From Planctomycetota bacterium (GTDB lineage Bacteria; Planctomycetota; Phycisphaerae; Sedimentisphaerales; Anaerohalosphaeraceae), in the NCBI GenBank assembly GCA_019456225.1, contig VRUI01000003.1, forward strand, positions 47,830-111,829: a stretch of DNA of 64,000 nt, in the 5' to 3' direction. Positions 9,701 to 18,017 of the stretch are shown one piece after another. The stretch's first letter is position 1; the number at the start of each line of letters is the position of its first letter. A program made the position numbers and the translations under genes. The notes under the pieces were generated by a model. That model did not search any database, was not told the DNA's origin, and saw only the letters and a list, made by a program, of their open reading frames with translations.

Positions 9701-11173
9701 ACCCACGAGCCGCTCTTCCAGGAAACCCTCAAAGAAGCCGGCCTAAACCCATATCTGTTCGAGATGGCAAATATCCGCGACCAATGCACCTGGGTCCACG
9801 CCAGGCTCGGCGGCATTACCGAGGACAAGGCCGTTGATCTTGTCGCAATGGCCGTCGCTCGCGCACGCGAGATCGAGGCTCTTGCTACCCAGACTTATGT
9901 TCCAAAACGAAGCGCACTTGTTGTCGGCGGCGGTATCGCCGGTATGACAGCTGCACTTTCGATAGCCGACCAGGGGTTTGACGTCCATCTTGTAGAAAAG
10001 ACCGGTTCGTTAGGCGGAAATATTGTCAAAGTCAAGAAGACCGTTGAGGGGTATGACCCGGCAGTTCTGTTAAAGAAGAACGAAAAAAAGATCGCAGAAC
10101 ATAAGCATATTACGGTTTACAAAAATTCAACTGTTGCCGAGTGCAAAGGTTTCTCGGGTGATTTCAAAACTAAGATCAATGTCGGTATTGATCAGCTTCT
10201 TCCCGAAACGATAGAGATCGAACATGGAGCAGCGGTTCTTGCAACCGGTGCAAGGGAATCTGAGCCAAAGGAATATCTCTACGGTGAAAATGATAAGATT
10301 CTCACCCAGCTTGCATTTGAGGACTGTATTGTTAATGACCCTGAATATGTCAAGGGTCTTAAAGAAGTTGTAATGATCCAGTGTGTAGGTTCGCGCGAAC
10401 CCCAAAGACAGGCCTGCAGCAGGGTTTGCTGCACCGAAGCGGTCAAAAACGCTCTTGGCGTTAAACGCCTTAACCCGGATGCAACTGTTGCGGTCCTTTA
10501 CAGGGATATGCGGACTTATGGTTTTAAGGAGAAGTATTATAACCAGGCCCGAGAGGCTGGGGTGTTGTTCTTCAGGTACGACCTTGACAATAAGCCCGTA
10601 GTTACTCAGGACGCCTCTGGAAATATTGAAGTTCGTATGAAGGATCTTAACTCGCAGCTTAAGCTCAGTTTTTCCCCCGACGTATTGGCTCTTAGTGCGG
10701 CGATGATGACTTTTGACGATATCGAAAATGTCTCGATAGCGTTCAAGGTTCCCATCAATCTTGATTGCTTCTTCCTCGAGGCACACATGAAACTGCGTCC
10801 GGTCGACTTCGCGTCTGATGGTCTTTTCCTTTGCGGCACGTGCCATAGCCCTAAGTTCATAGACGAGTCGATAACCCAGGCACAGGCCGCTGCGGCCAAG
10901 GCTGTCAGCATACTTTCAAGCGAGCTTATGCGTATCAGCGGTGTCGTTTCCGTCGTTGATGCCGACGGATGTGCCGCCTGTCTTACCTGTGTGCGAACCT
11001 GTCCGTATGACGTGCCGAAGATAAACGAAGACGGAGTTGCAGAGATTGAAGCGGCAATGTGTCACGGCTGCGGAATATGTGCGGCAGAGTGTCCGGCAAA
11101 GGCAATACAGCTGATGCACTACAAAGACGCACAAGTAATAGCAAAAGCAAAGGCCCTGTTCCAGAAAACGTGA
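6713..11173 (+). CDS. hdrA: HdrA-GltD-HdrA fusion, FAD/iron-sulfur subunit
   Basis: Large 1486-residue flavoprotein predicted to be the electron-bifurcating core of a heterodisulfide-reductase-type complex. Order: HdrA FAD fold (VVGGGIAGIQSALDLA, residues 13-28), CAMC motif (about 60), ferredoxin CTGCGECAQSCP (about 110); then an inserted GltD-like NAD(P)H oxidoreductase with its cysteine-rich lead-in (CYDSCPIHG, 161), FAD site (VGAGPAGLSAA, 256) and NAD(P) site (VIGGGNVAMD, 389). A cysteine cluster (CLYCAICCYCKQCEKVC, about 628) follows. HdrA sequence then resumes, and a second HdrA copy begins near 925 (VFVCHCGSNIGG) with its own FAD site (VVGGGIAGMTAA, 1069) and two C-terminal [4Fe-4S] motifs (about 1419-1465). 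First gene of a six-gene cluster ending in metF. Domains are seen; NAD(P)H as donor and bifurcation are inference. Confidence 0.9.
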   Translation: MNINSQKNGSVMVVGGGIAGIQSALDLADSGYKVYLVESSTAIGGRMAQLDKTFPTNDCAMCTISPRLVAAGTHRNIEIITNAQLTKLEGPAGNFNATVTVSPNFVDQEKCTGCGECAQSCPVKIDDEYNQNLSARKAIFKKYPQAVPNKFSMSRLGVAPCYDSCPIHGNPSGYVALAAEGKFQEAYESATEKNPFPSICGRICEHPCEQDCNRDNLDTPVSIAYIKRYLADWNVDNGVKLTAEEKLASIEENGKKIAIVGAGPAGLSAALELRKLGYAVTIFEKHSVMGGMMSLGVPEYRLPSDVIERDIQNILDYGVEVQLDTPIDSEEQIQEFLDGDFESVFLSVGSHISATMHMKGEELDKVSHGIDFLRDVRLGKKTTVEGNLIVIGGGNVAMDCARTAIRLGAGKVSLVCLEQRDKMPAYPWEVEWAVEEGIEIHAASATKKILDLEGKFIGLELLEVEKMEFIDGRLDLKTAYASESILSGRELIVAIGQRPDLEFLDEESKINVTPRGTIAVDEKTYMTSMPGVFAGGDAVRGAASVVQATADGQKVAKAIDAYIKGVEFIPEVDDTPVVEITAAELKERKEKKVKRTEMGVIDLDKRMKTFDEVDIGFTEDQVKSEAGRCLYCAICCYCKQCEKVCDADAICYDEKPKDIPLDVGAVILAPGFDLYDATKKGEYGYGRFDNVVSSMDYERILSASGPYEGHIQRLDDGKEPKKIAFIQCVGSRDTENPYCSSVCCMYATKQAMITKEHLPDVECKVFVMDVRAFGKGFDEYYERAKDKYGVEYIYTRPSSIMQDFKTGDLSMQFTANGKDWVEEDFDMVVLGSGLCASEGAKKLVKACDIEVNDYNFALSSEFTQTLSSREGVYLAGAFESPKDIPESVTQASAAAAKAMELLADVRGSETAPKTYPDEKETAGLEPRVGVFVCHCGSNIGGVIDCEKIAGIAAQFDKVEFATNLIYTCSPDGLLAIKEKIEEHNLNRIVVASCTPRTHEPLFQETLKEAGLNPYLFEMANIRDQCTWVHARLGGITEDKAVDLVAMAVARAREIEALATQTYVPKRSALVVGGGIAGMTAALSIADQGFDVHLVEKTGSLGGNIVKVKKTVEGYDPAVLLKKNEKKIAEHKHITVYKNSTVAECKGFSGDFKTKINVGIDQLLPETIEIEHGAAVLATGARESEPKEYLYGENDKILTQLAFEDCIVNDPEYVKGLKEVVMIQCVGSREPQRQACSRVCCTEAVKNALGVKRLNPDATVAVLYRDMRTYGFKEKYYNQAREAGVLFFRYDLDNKPVVTQDASGNIEVRMKDLNSQLKLSFSPDVLALSAAMMTFDDIENVSIAFKVPINLDCFFLEAHMKLRPVDFASDGLFLCGTCHSPKFIDESITQAQAAAAKAVSILSSELMRISGVVSVVDADGCAACLTCVRTCPYDVPKINEDGVAEIEAAMCHGCGICAAECPAKAIQLMHYKDAQVIAKAKALFQKT

Positions 11174-11232
11174 AATAATTAATTACGAATGACGAATTAC
11201 CAATTTTGGATTCGCCTTCGGCGAGACTTTTT
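11174..11232 (+). repeat. Two-hairpin intergenic repeat, copy D (second hairpin only)
   Basis: Lies between hdrA and mvhD. A tract of AATTACGAATGACGAATTAC is followed by hairpin 2 (TCGCC 11212-11216, loop TTC, GGCGA 11220-11224) and GAC. Hairpin 1 is absent. The mvhD start is 22 nt after the stem. Confidence 0.6.
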
Positions 11233-11246
11233 AACGGTAAATAAAA

Positions 11247-11678
11247 ATGACTGAATTCGAACCTAAAATAATTGCATTTTGTTGTAATTACTGTGCCTTC
11301 GCAGCAGCCGACCTCGCAGGCGCAATGCGATTGCAGTACCCGCATAATGTACGGATAGTAAAGCTGCCATGTACCGGCAAGGTCGATGCATTACTTCTGA
11401 TGAAGGCCTTCGAAGACGGTGCCGACGCAGTTTTTGTCGCCGGATGCCTGGAAGGCCAGTGCCATTATCTCGAAGGTAATCTGCGGGCAAGGAAGCGGGT
11501 TACTTATGTCAAGCGGCTGCTCGAAGAGGTAGGCATAGAAGGCGATCGCGTTGAAATATTTAATCTTTCCTCAGCCATGGGCGGCAGGTTCGCAGAGATA
11601 GTAGAAGAGATGACAAAAAAAGCAAAAGACCTGGGCCCAACATATATCAGCAAAAAATTCCATACGGAAGCAAAATGA
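11247..11678 (+). CDS. mvhD: MvhD-type iron-sulfur subunit
   Basis: A 143-residue protein matching the methyl-viologen-reducing hydrogenase delta family, which carries a [2Fe-2S] cluster and passes electrons to HdrA. Conserved cysteines are visible in FCCNYCAFAA (about 11), LPCTGKVD (about 45) and GCLEGQCHY (about 73). There are no hydrogenase subunits nearby, so here it probably links HdrA to the HdrBC/MetVF part of the complex, as in acetogens such as Moorella. Its stop overlaps the hdrC start by 4 nt (ATGA), suggesting translational coupling. Confidence 0.9.
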   Translation: MTEFEPKIIAFCCNYCAFAAADLAGAMRLQYPHNVRIVKLPCTGKVDALLLMKAFEDGADAVFVAGCLEGQCHYLEGNLRARKRVTYVKRLLEEVGIEGDRVEIFNLSSAMGGRFAEIVEEMTKKAKDLGPTYISKKFHTEAK

Positions 11679-12253
11679 AAATAATCGGTGAAAACGAAAT
11701 AACGGTTGACGCCTCTTTCGCCAAAGAGATCCAAAAGCATTGCGGCGAAAATGTAAACTTGTGCTACCAATGCAGAAAGTGCGCCGCCGGCTGTCCAAAC
11801 CGCCAGTTCATGGATTTCACGCCAACCGAGCTAATGCGATATGTTCAGCTCGGCATGTTTGATGAAGCGTTGAAGAAAAACACCGCGTGGTTCTGCGTGT
11901 CCTGCCAGACATGCACAGCGAGATGCCCCCAGGACATCGACATTGCAAGAGTCATAGACGCGATAAGGATGATCGCAGACGAACGCAGGCTTGTCGCGGA
12001 CGCGGGCAATGTCCGGGTACTTAACCGCCTTTGGATGATAATGCTAAGATTCATGGGCAGAATGTATGAAGTAGGCCTTGTCGGTACCTTTAATATGGTA
12101 ACCGGAAAACCCTTCAACGATATGGCACTAGGCAAAAAAATGATCTTAAAGGGAAAACTAAAGTTCATCCCGTCTATCAAGATGCCATTTACGATGATGA
12201 AAATGTTCTCAAGAGCAAAAAAAATAAAAGAAAGAAAAAAAGCTAATAGCTAA
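11675..12253 (+). CDS. hdrC: HdrC-like ferredoxin subunit
   Basis: Protein of 192 residues with two [4Fe-4S] motifs, CYQCRKCAAGCP (about 31) and CVSCQTCTARCP (about 74), the classic HdrC arrangement for wiring HdrA to HdrB. The C-terminal third is basic and mildly hydrophobic, as in soluble HdrC homologues; there is no cytochrome b-type HdrE, so the complex is probably cytoplasmic. The ATG overlaps the mvhD stop. After the gene comes a short CTAATAGCTAATCGCTAA tract that leads into the hdrB ribosome site. Confidence 0.9.
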   Translation: MKIIGENEITVDASFAKEIQKHCGENVNLCYQCRKCAAGCPNRQFMDFTPTELMRYVQLGMFDEALKKNTAWFCVSCQTCTARCPQDIDIARVIDAIRMIADERRLVADAGNVRVLNRLWMIMLRFMGRMYEVGLVGTFNMVTGKPFNDMALGKKMILKGKLKFIPSIKMPFTMMKMFSRAKKIKERKKANS

Positions 12254-12268
12254 TCGCTAAGGAATAAT

Positions 12269-13138
12269 ATGAAAATAGGTTATTATCCAGGTTGTTCGCT
12301 GCACTCTACAGGCATCGAGTACGACATCTCGACCAGGAAGGCGTGCCAGGTACTCGGGATCGAACTTGACGAGATCAAGGACTGGATATGCTGCGGTTCC
12401 TCGCCCGCTCATCATTGTGATGAGCTTTTGAGTGTCGCTCTGCCTGTAAAGAATCTCTCCCTGGCCGAAAAGGGCGGCCTCAAGGACATTTGCGCACCAT
12501 GTGCTTCATGTTATTCAATGCTAAAAGACGCCCAGTTAAAAATGACCGACGACCAGACCCGCAAAGATGTCGAGGAAGTCATCGCAGCCGACGCTCCCGG
12601 CGATATAGAGGTACTCCATGCCCTGGACATGTTCGTCGACAGATGCGGATATGACGCCATCGCCGAAAAGGTCGTCAAAAAACTAGACGGCATAAATGTC
12701 GCCTGTTACTACGGCTGCCTGATGACACGCCCCCCGAAGGTCACCGGAAAAACCAACTTCGAAAATCCAACCGCAATGGAAGAGCTCATCGAAACCCTCG
12801 GCGCAGAAACCGTCGACTGGAACCTCAAGACATTCTGCTGCGGAGCGAGTTTTGCTATAACCAATCTTGATGTTGTTCTGGAACTAACGAAGAAAATTCT
12901 CGTCGACGCCCAGGCCTCCGGCGCAAATGCTATTGCCGTTGGGTGCCCCCTCTGCCATGCAAACCTTGACGGCAGACAGATACAGATTAACCAAAAATAC
13001 GGGACAGATTTCAATATCCCGATCTTCTATTTCACAGAACTTATGGGTATAGCTTTCGGCGTCGAACCAAAAGAACTCGCCGTCGCAAAGCATATTACAG
13101 AGGTTGAAGATTTCCTGCAAGAAAGGTCGCTATTATGA
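12269..13138 (+). CDS. hdrB: HdrB-like CCG-domain subunit
   Basis: A 289-residue subunit with two cysteine-rich CCG domains, which in HdrB bind noncubane [4Fe-4S] clusters at the disulfide or thiol active site. Visible motifs are YYPGCSLHSTG (residue 4), WICCGSSPAHHC (about 39), CAPCASCYSM (about 75), CYYGCL (about 148) and FCCGASFA (about 190). In an operon with metV and metF, the site may serve as an electron conduit to MetVF rather than for CoM-S-S-CoB, which bacteria lack. The gene overlaps metV by 4 nt. RBS AAGGAATA lies just upstream of the start. Confidence 0.9.
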   Translation: MKIGYYPGCSLHSTGIEYDISTRKACQVLGIELDEIKDWICCGSSPAHHCDELLSVALPVKNLSLAEKGGLKDICAPCASCYSMLKDAQLKMTDDQTRKDVEEVIAADAPGDIEVLHALDMFVDRCGYDAIAEKVVKKLDGINVACYYGCLMTRPPKVTGKTNFENPTAMEELIETLGAETVDWNLKTFCCGASFAITNLDVVLELTKKILVDAQASGANAIAVGCPLCHANLDGRQIQINQKYGTDFNIPIFYFTELMGIAFGVEPKELAVAKHITEVEDFLQERSLL

Positions 13139-13803
13139 TAGTTGCTGACAGAAAACCCCTCGATGAGATTCTTGAATCCATCAAGGACTACAAAAAAATA
13201 ATGCTCATGGCCTGCGGAGGTTGCGTTACAATATGCTTCTCCGGCGGTACCAAAGCTGCCGAGCTGCTGGCAAGCCAGATCAAAATGGCCCGCGAAAAAG
13301 ACGGCGATCCGATCGAGATCATAGAATGCACCCCGGAAAGACAGTGCGAGTTCGAGTTTATCGACGTCTATAAGGACAAGCTCAAAGACGTAGAAGCTGT
13401 CCTTTCGATAGCCTGCGGAGTAGGCGTCCAGACCATGAACGAACACTTCGAAGACTCGATCACTCTGCCCGGTCTAAATACCAAGTTTATGGGTTACCCC
13501 GTCGAGCACGCCCTCTGGGAAGAGCGATGTGCCGGTTGCGGCGATTGTGAGCTTCAGTGGACCGGAGGCATTTGCCCGATAGCCAGATGCGCAAAAAAAC
13601 TGCTGAACGGCCCATGCGGAGGCTCAAGCAACGGTGTTTGCGAGGTCGATAAGGACATTTCCTGCGTTTGGCAGGTGATATACGACCGACTGGTGAAGCT
13701 TGATAAACTTGATAATTTGACGGTTGTAAGAGAACCAAAGGACTGGCGAACCAGTACAAGTGCCGGACAACGTAAAATAAAGTTTGAGGAGGCTATGCTA
13801 TGA
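13135..13803 (+). CDS. metV: MetV-type iron-sulfur partner of methylenetetrahydrofolate reductase
   Basis: A 222-residue cysteine-rich protein matching the methylene-THF reductase C-terminal domain family (MetV). Cysteines occur in MACGGCVTICFSGG (about 24), ECTPERQCEF (about 64), and a dense C-terminal cluster (CAGCGDCELQW, GICPIARCAKK, GPCGGSSNGVCEVD, about 125-175). MetV is known to partner MetF in acetogens and carry [4Fe-4S] clusters. It overlaps hdrB and metF by 4 nt each, so subunits are probably made in coupled amounts. Confidence 0.88.
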   Translation: MIVADRKPLDEILESIKDYKKIMLMACGGCVTICFSGGTKAAELLASQIKMAREKDGDPIEIIECTPERQCEFEFIDVYKDKLKDVEAVLSIACGVGVQTMNEHFEDSITLPGLNTKFMGYPVEHALWEERCAGCGDCELQWTGGICPIARCAKKLLNGPCGGSSNGVCEVDKDISCVWQVIYDRLVKLDKLDNLTVVREPKDWRTSTSAGQRKIKFEEAML

Positions 13804-14720
13804 AAGCTGGGAGCACATTAGAGAAAGTTTTAACCGCGGGCGAGTTTGCCGTCACCGCAGAACTCGGCCCCCCGGCCAACGCCAACGCAGACGCGATCAA
13901 GAAAAAAGCCAAACATTGCGCAGGTGTCGTCGATGCCGCAAATGTAACCGACAACCAGACCGCCGTCGTGCGAATGTCCTCGATCGCAGCGTCGGCCATT
14001 GCCATTCAGTCCGGCGTAGAACCCGTCGCCCAGATGGTATGTCGTGACAGAAACCGTATTGCCATGCAGAGCGATCTCCTAGGAGCAGCCGCCCTCGGCG
14101 TAAAGAATATCCTCTGCCTCGCCGGTGACCACCAGACATTCGGCAACCACCCGGGCGCAAAGGGAGTTTACGACCTCGATTCGCTTCAGTTAGTCTCGAT
14201 GGTCAAAAAAATGCGCGACGATAAAGTCTTCCTCAACGGCGAACCAATCAAAGAACATGAGCCGAAGTTCTTCATCGGAGCGGTAGAAAACCCCTTTGCC
14301 GATCCTTTCGAGTTCAGGGTGTTCCGCCTTGCCAAAAAGATAACCGCCGGAGCCGACTTCATCCAGACCCAGTGTATTTTCGATATGCCAAGATTCGAGC
14401 GATGGATGAAGCTCGTAGTAGACAGGGGCCTCCACGAAAAAACATACATAATGGGCGGCATCACGCCGGTAAGATCCCACCGCGCACTGATCTACATGAA
14501 AAACAACGTAGCCGGAATGTCCATCCCCGACGAACTGATAACCAGGATGGAAGGCGCCAAAGACCCCAAAGAAGAGGGCGTAAAGATAGCCCTGGAAACA
14601 ATAGAGCAGATCAGAAACATAAAAGGAGTATCAGGCCTCCACCTGATGCCAATAGGCTGGGAAAGCATAACAGAGACCATCCTCGAAAAGGCAGGCCTCC
14701 TCCCAAGACCAAAAGTGTAG
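13800..14720 (+). CDS. metF: 5,10-methylenetetrahydrofolate reductase
   Basis: A 306-residue TIM-barrel flavoprotein that reduces 5,10-methylene-THF to 5-methyl-THF. Recognizable MetF features are the N-terminal FAVTAELGPP, NVTDNQTAVVRMSS, the FAD-binding LCLAGDHQTFGNHPGAKGVYDL (split here as LCLAGDHQTFG and GAKGVYDLD), and DFIQTQCIFDMPRFERWM. Last gene of the hdrA-mvhD-hdrC-hdrB-metV-metF cluster. With folD directly downstream on the other strand, the neighbourhood covers methenyl-THF to methyl-THF, the methyl branch of the Wood-Ljungdahl pathway. Acetyl-CoA synthase genes are not in the window. Confidence 0.93.
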   Translation: MKAGSTLEKVLTAGEFAVTAELGPPANANADAIKKKAKHCAGVVDAANVTDNQTAVVRMSSIAASAIAIQSGVEPVAQMVCRDRNRIAMQSDLLGAAALGVKNILCLAGDHQTFGNHPGAKGVYDLDSLQLVSMVKKMRDDKVFLNGEPIKEHEPKFFIGAVENPFADPFEFRVFRLAKKITAGADFIQTQCIFDMPRFERWMKLVVDRGLHEKTYIMGGITPVRSHRALIYMKNNVAGMSIPDELITRMEGAKDPKEEGVKIALETIEQIRNIKGVSGLHLMPIGWESITETILEKAGLLPRPKV

Positions 14721-14721
14721 A

Positions 14722-14746
14722 ACAGCGTGGGCACGGCCCATCCTAC
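14722..14746 (-). repeat. Dispersed 25-bp repeat, copy 1
   Basis: This 25-bp stretch, containing ACAGCGTGGGCACGGCCCA, is the reverse complement of 47198-47222 with two mismatches. It contains the near-palindrome GTGGGC-N2-GCCCA. Confidence 0.7.
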
Positions 14747-14751
14747 AAAAT

Positions 14752-14791
14752 AAAAAAGCAGCGTCTCATTGAATTGGAACGCTGCTTTTTT
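14752..14791. terminator. Bidirectional terminator between metF and folD
   Basis: Stem AAAAAAGCAGCGT (14752-14764) pairs perfectly with 14779-14791 around a 14-nt loop. A and T runs on the two sides allow termination for both convergent genes. Confidence 0.85.
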
Positions 14792-14815
14792 TTATATTTT
14801 GCAAATCTTATAGGT

Positions 14816-15697
14816 TTACTTATTTGCTTTAACTGCTGACTCAACAGTATTAAACAGCAGCATAGTAATAGTCATAGGACCAACGCCGCCGGGAACCGGT
14901 GTGATAAGGCTGGCTTTTTCTTTTACTGCCTCAAAGTCCACATCGCCGACAAGCCGGTAGCCTCTCTTTTTCGTCGCGTCTTCAACACGGTTAACGCCTA
15001 CGTCGATAACAACCGCACCGTCTTTGACCATATCAGCGGTAACAGTATTCGGCCATCCGGTCGCCGCGATAATAATATCGGCGCGTTTTACATGCTCAGC
15101 GGTGTCCTTCGTCCGCGTGTGGCATACCGTCACAGTAGCATTACCCTTAGGGCTCTTCTGCATGAGCATCATAGCGACGGGTTTCCCGACGATGTTGCTT
15201 CTGCCGAGTACCACAACTTCAGCGCCTTCGATCTTTACGTCATTTCGAAGCAGCAGTTGAATAATACCATGCGGTGTGCAAGGCAGGAACGCTTCTTCGC
15301 CAACGCACATTTTGCCAACGTTAATCGGATGGAATCCGTCGACGTCTTTATCCGGATCTATCCCAAGAAGAACCTGGCTTTCGTCGAGGTGTTTAGGAAG
15401 CGGCAACTGAACAAGAATACCGTTGATCTTAGGGTCCTTGTTAAGCTTGTCGATCAGAGCCATCAAATCTTCCTGGCTGGTATCGGCGTCAAGACGGTTG
15501 TCATCTGAAAATATCCCGATCTCTTCGCACGCTCTCTCTTTGGCGGTTACATAAGACTTAGACGCCGGATCCTCGCCAACCAGTACAACGGCCAAACCCG
15601 GGACGATCCCTTCTTCCTTAAGTTTTGCGACTTTTACCTTCAATTCGGCCCGCATATCGGCTGCGACCTGTTTTCCATCAATTATCTTTGCTGCCAT
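14816..15697 (-). CDS. folD: Bifunctional methylenetetrahydrofolate dehydrogenase / methenyltetrahydrofolate cyclohydrolase
   Basis: FolD interconverts formyl-, methenyl- and methylene-THF with NAD(P). The 293-residue length is normal. The catalytic region KSYVTAKERACEEIGI (about 48-63), with the Lys of the YxxxK signature, the central GILVQLPLPKHL, the dinucleotide-binding VVLGRSNIVGKPVAMML and the C-terminal TPVPGGVGPMTITMLL are all intact. An AGGAGCAAT site precedes the ATG. It is convergent with the hdr-met cluster and supplies methylene-THF for MetF; the shared terminator keeps the units separate. Confidence 0.95.
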   Translation of the reverse strand: MAAKIIDGKQVAADMRAELKVKVAKLKEEGIVPGLAVVLVGEDPASKSYVTAKERACEEIGIFSDDNRLDADTSQEDLMALIDKLNKDPKINGILVQLPLPKHLDESQVLLGIDPDKDVDGFHPINVGKMCVGEEAFLPCTPHGIIQLLLRNDVKIEGAEVVVLGRSNIVGKPVAMMLMQKSPKGNATVTVCHTRTKDTAEHVKRADIIIAATGWPNTVTADMVKDGAVVIDVGVNRVEDATKKRGYRLVGDVDFEAVKEKASLITPVPGGVGPMTITMLLFNTVESAVKANK

Positions 15698-16104
15698 ATC
15701 ATATTGCTCCTGAAAAAAAATTACTAAAATTTAACTTTATACAAAAATTTTTTACCATTATAATACATTAAAATATTCATTAATCCAGCATTATTCAGCT
15801 TATTTTTGTCAGATTATCAGACTTCGGTGTCACGGCCTATATTTCCGGGATCGAAGGGGTGTATAGGGCGTAAGTAACGTAGCAGTAACCAGTTACATGT
15901 CATAATGTAAGCGGGATTGTGATGCTGTAACACTTGAAATATATTGACTTTTGTGGCTGATTTTGCTATAATTGAAGTGTGTTTCACGACAGGCCGCGTC
16001 TATTTTTAGCGGTCTTTTTATAAAATTAATAATTAATATCAAACATAAAAAACGTAACGTTTTTAGTGCTTCGTGGCACTAAACTGTAGTGTTAAAGGTT
16101 CTAA
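15698..16104. other. Intergenic region between divergent folD and ECF gene
   Basis: About 400 bp without a supportable gene. It holds the folD leader and, near the right side, a good vegetative-type promoter (15944-15972). An AT-rich stretch of about 100 bp lies next to folD. No further structure was recognized. Confidence 0.6.
15944..15972 (+). promoter_or_regulatory. Sigma-70-type promoter for the ECF-sensor gene
   Basis: TTGACT at 15944-15949 and TATAAT at 15967-15972 with a 17-nt spacer. The leader to the start codon is about 130 nt. Confidence 0.7.
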
Positions 16105-17997
16105 ATGGGCAACAAGGACGATTATATAAAACTAGTCGAGAAAGCACAACTCGGCGATAAAGAAAGCATGAATCTGCTGGCCCAGTTGGCCAGGGAGCGA
16201 TTGCGTGTATTTGCCTATAGATTAACGTTACGGGAAGATTTGTCGCAGGATATTGTTCAGGAGTCAATGTTAGAAATGTTTAAAGTATTAGGTAAATTAA
16301 AACGAGCTGACCGTTTCTGGCCGTGGATTTACACAATTACGTACAACAAGATACGCCGTCACTGGCGTACGGAGAAACGTCATAAGTCAGTCTCTATTGG
16401 TGAAATGGACTTCGGAGACGACAATAAGCAAAACCAGGGCGGCCTGGAAAACCTCGTTGCGAAGGAGTTGAAAGAAGTCGTTCTTTCATCTATGAAGCAG
16501 CTTAAGGACAGTCACCGTGCAGTGCTGACTATGCGCTGTTACGACAATATGAAATATTCAGAAATTGCTGAACTAATGGGTTCCAGTGAGCTTGGGGCGC
16601 GAATGCTCTTTTTGAGAGCAAAAAAATCGCTTGGAAAACATTTATCTCGCCGAGGACTTGGCAGTGGGGCACTGTTGACAGCGCTGGTTGTATTTGGTAA
16701 GGTTACAGCTCCTACCAAGGCAGCCGCAGCACAGATAGCCGTAACGGCAGCAACGACGCAAGTCGGTGTCACCGCTTCGGTTATCGGAGTTGTTGCAAGC
16801 AAAGCAACTTTATTGACCCTAACTGCCGCAGGTGCAATTGCTGTTGGAACGAATGTGTTCGTTCCAGACACAGGGCCCGTTGATTCTCCTGCCCAGCAGC
16901 ACATTACAGCCATGACAGATGCTTTGCCGACTCAAAGCCAGCTTAGTGAGAGTATTGAGGACCGCTGGGATTTCTATCCTGAAGGTCGAAATGGTCCTCT
17001 GATGAGCAGGCTTGTGATCTACGATGAGGATCGGCAAAATGCCTATTGTCAATGGCTGCAAGATGACAACTGCAATTATTTTTATGACAAATCAAATAAC
17101 ATTGTCTATAAAAATAACTTTAGAACCTGGTCAAGCGATCATTCTGTGCCGGTTTTGACTACGGACAAGCCGGAAATGGTCTCTTTTCTTCGCCGGGTTC
17201 AAGTTATTTCTCCTGATTTTAGGCATATCATAGCAGACGGAGACGGTCTTCTCGTTATGTCCGTTCGTGACAATACGATCAACAGCAGTAATTCAAGGAC
17301 AATACGCCATAAAAATGCAATGCAGGAGGATTATTTTCAATATGTCTGGGCCGAGGGCACCGATTTTGTCGATAACCGCGATCAGATACATCGTCAGGGA
17401 TGGTGTTTCTTCAGGGTCAAAGGCGAGATGGCAGGAGCAAAGGTCACCGGCTCCGGAAGGCTCCCGCTATTCTATAAACCAAGCAAGGTCCATCGCCCAT
17501 GGCTAAAACTCACGGTAGAATCGCCAGATGGACTTCTGCTTATATTCGACACAAGCAACGGAGCAGTTGTTGTTGATGAAGATCGTGGTATGATTACTTA
17601 CCCTGCAGGTTCATTCTTTAAGGGACTTTCCAGGCAGTGGATGGGACTGCATACCATAGACTCTGTTAGACGAGACGCCGCTGAAAACGAAATATCCTTC
17701 CTGACAGAATATACTGACGGTCAAGTCAATGCCGAGGTTTCTGTACTTCATGGCAATACGACAGCTGTTTATACCATTGACATGGAAAAAGATCTTATCG
17801 ATAAGATCGAATTTAAAAATAATTCACTCGGCGACTTGGATATAGGTGGGTTTTTGGAATTCACCTATCTCCATGAGTCCCACCTGAACACTCCGGAATT
17901 TACTGAACCGGTAACTAAGCCTTCAAGGAGATGGCACCAGGATTCGTTGGGTATTTCGTGGCTTTCGCAACTTGCTGAAGGCAAACTTGCTGATTAG
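16105..17997 (+). CDS. ECF sigma factor fused to membrane segments and a C-terminal sensor-like domain
   Basis: 630 residues. The first 190 are a normal ECF sigma factor: region 2 contains REDLSQDIVQESMLEMFK and RFWPWIYTITYNKIRRHWR, region 4 contains LKDSHRAVLTMRCYDNMKYSEIAELM with its helix-turn-helix (split here for length). A hydrophobic stretch follows at about 195-260 (ALLTALVVFGKV, ASVIGVVAS, LTLTAAGAIAVG), able to form two or three membrane segments. The last 360 residues lack Cys clusters and look like an extracytoplasmic beta-rich domain. Similar membrane-tethered ECF proteins occur in planctomycetes; the signal and release mechanism are unknown. The next gene follows after 20 nt, so both are probably co-transcribed. 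ATG at 16105; no anti-sigma gene is adjacent. Confidence 0.85.
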   Translation: MGNKDDYIKLVEKAQLGDKESMNLLAQLARERLRVFAYRLTLREDLSQDIVQESMLEMFKVLGKLKRADRFWPWIYTITYNKIRRHWRTEKRHKSVSIGEMDFGDDNKQNQGGLENLVAKELKEVVLSSMKQLKDSHRAVLTMRCYDNMKYSEIAELMGSSELGARMLFLRAKKSLGKHLSRRGLGSGALLTALVVFGKVTAPTKAAAAQIAVTAATTQVGVTASVIGVVASKATLLTLTAAGAIAVGTNVFVPDTGPVDSPAQQHITAMTDALPTQSQLSESIEDRWDFYPEGRNGPLMSRLVIYDEDRQNAYCQWLQDDNCNYFYDKSNNIVYKNNFRTWSSDHSVPVLTTDKPEMVSFLRRVQVISPDFRHIIADGDGLLVMSVRDNTINSSNSRTIRHKNAMQEDYFQYVWAEGTDFVDNRDQIHRQGWCFFRVKGEMAGAKVTGSGRLPLFYKPSKVHRPWLKLTVESPDGLLLIFDTSNGAVVVDEDRGMITYPAGSFFKGLSRQWMGLHTIDSVRRDAAENEISFLTEYTDGQVNAEVSVLHGNTTAVYTIDMEKDLIDKIEFKNNSLGDLDIGGFLEFTYLHESHLNTPEFTEPVTKPSRRWHQDSLGISWLSQLAEGKLAD

Positions 17998-18017
17998 TAT
18001 TTCGTTCAAAGGGTGAA

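Noticed and set aside
6713..11678. Selenocysteine in HdrA or MvhD, as in some Hdr systems
   Set aside because: Both frames are uninterrupted by TGA and cysteines occupy the expected sites.
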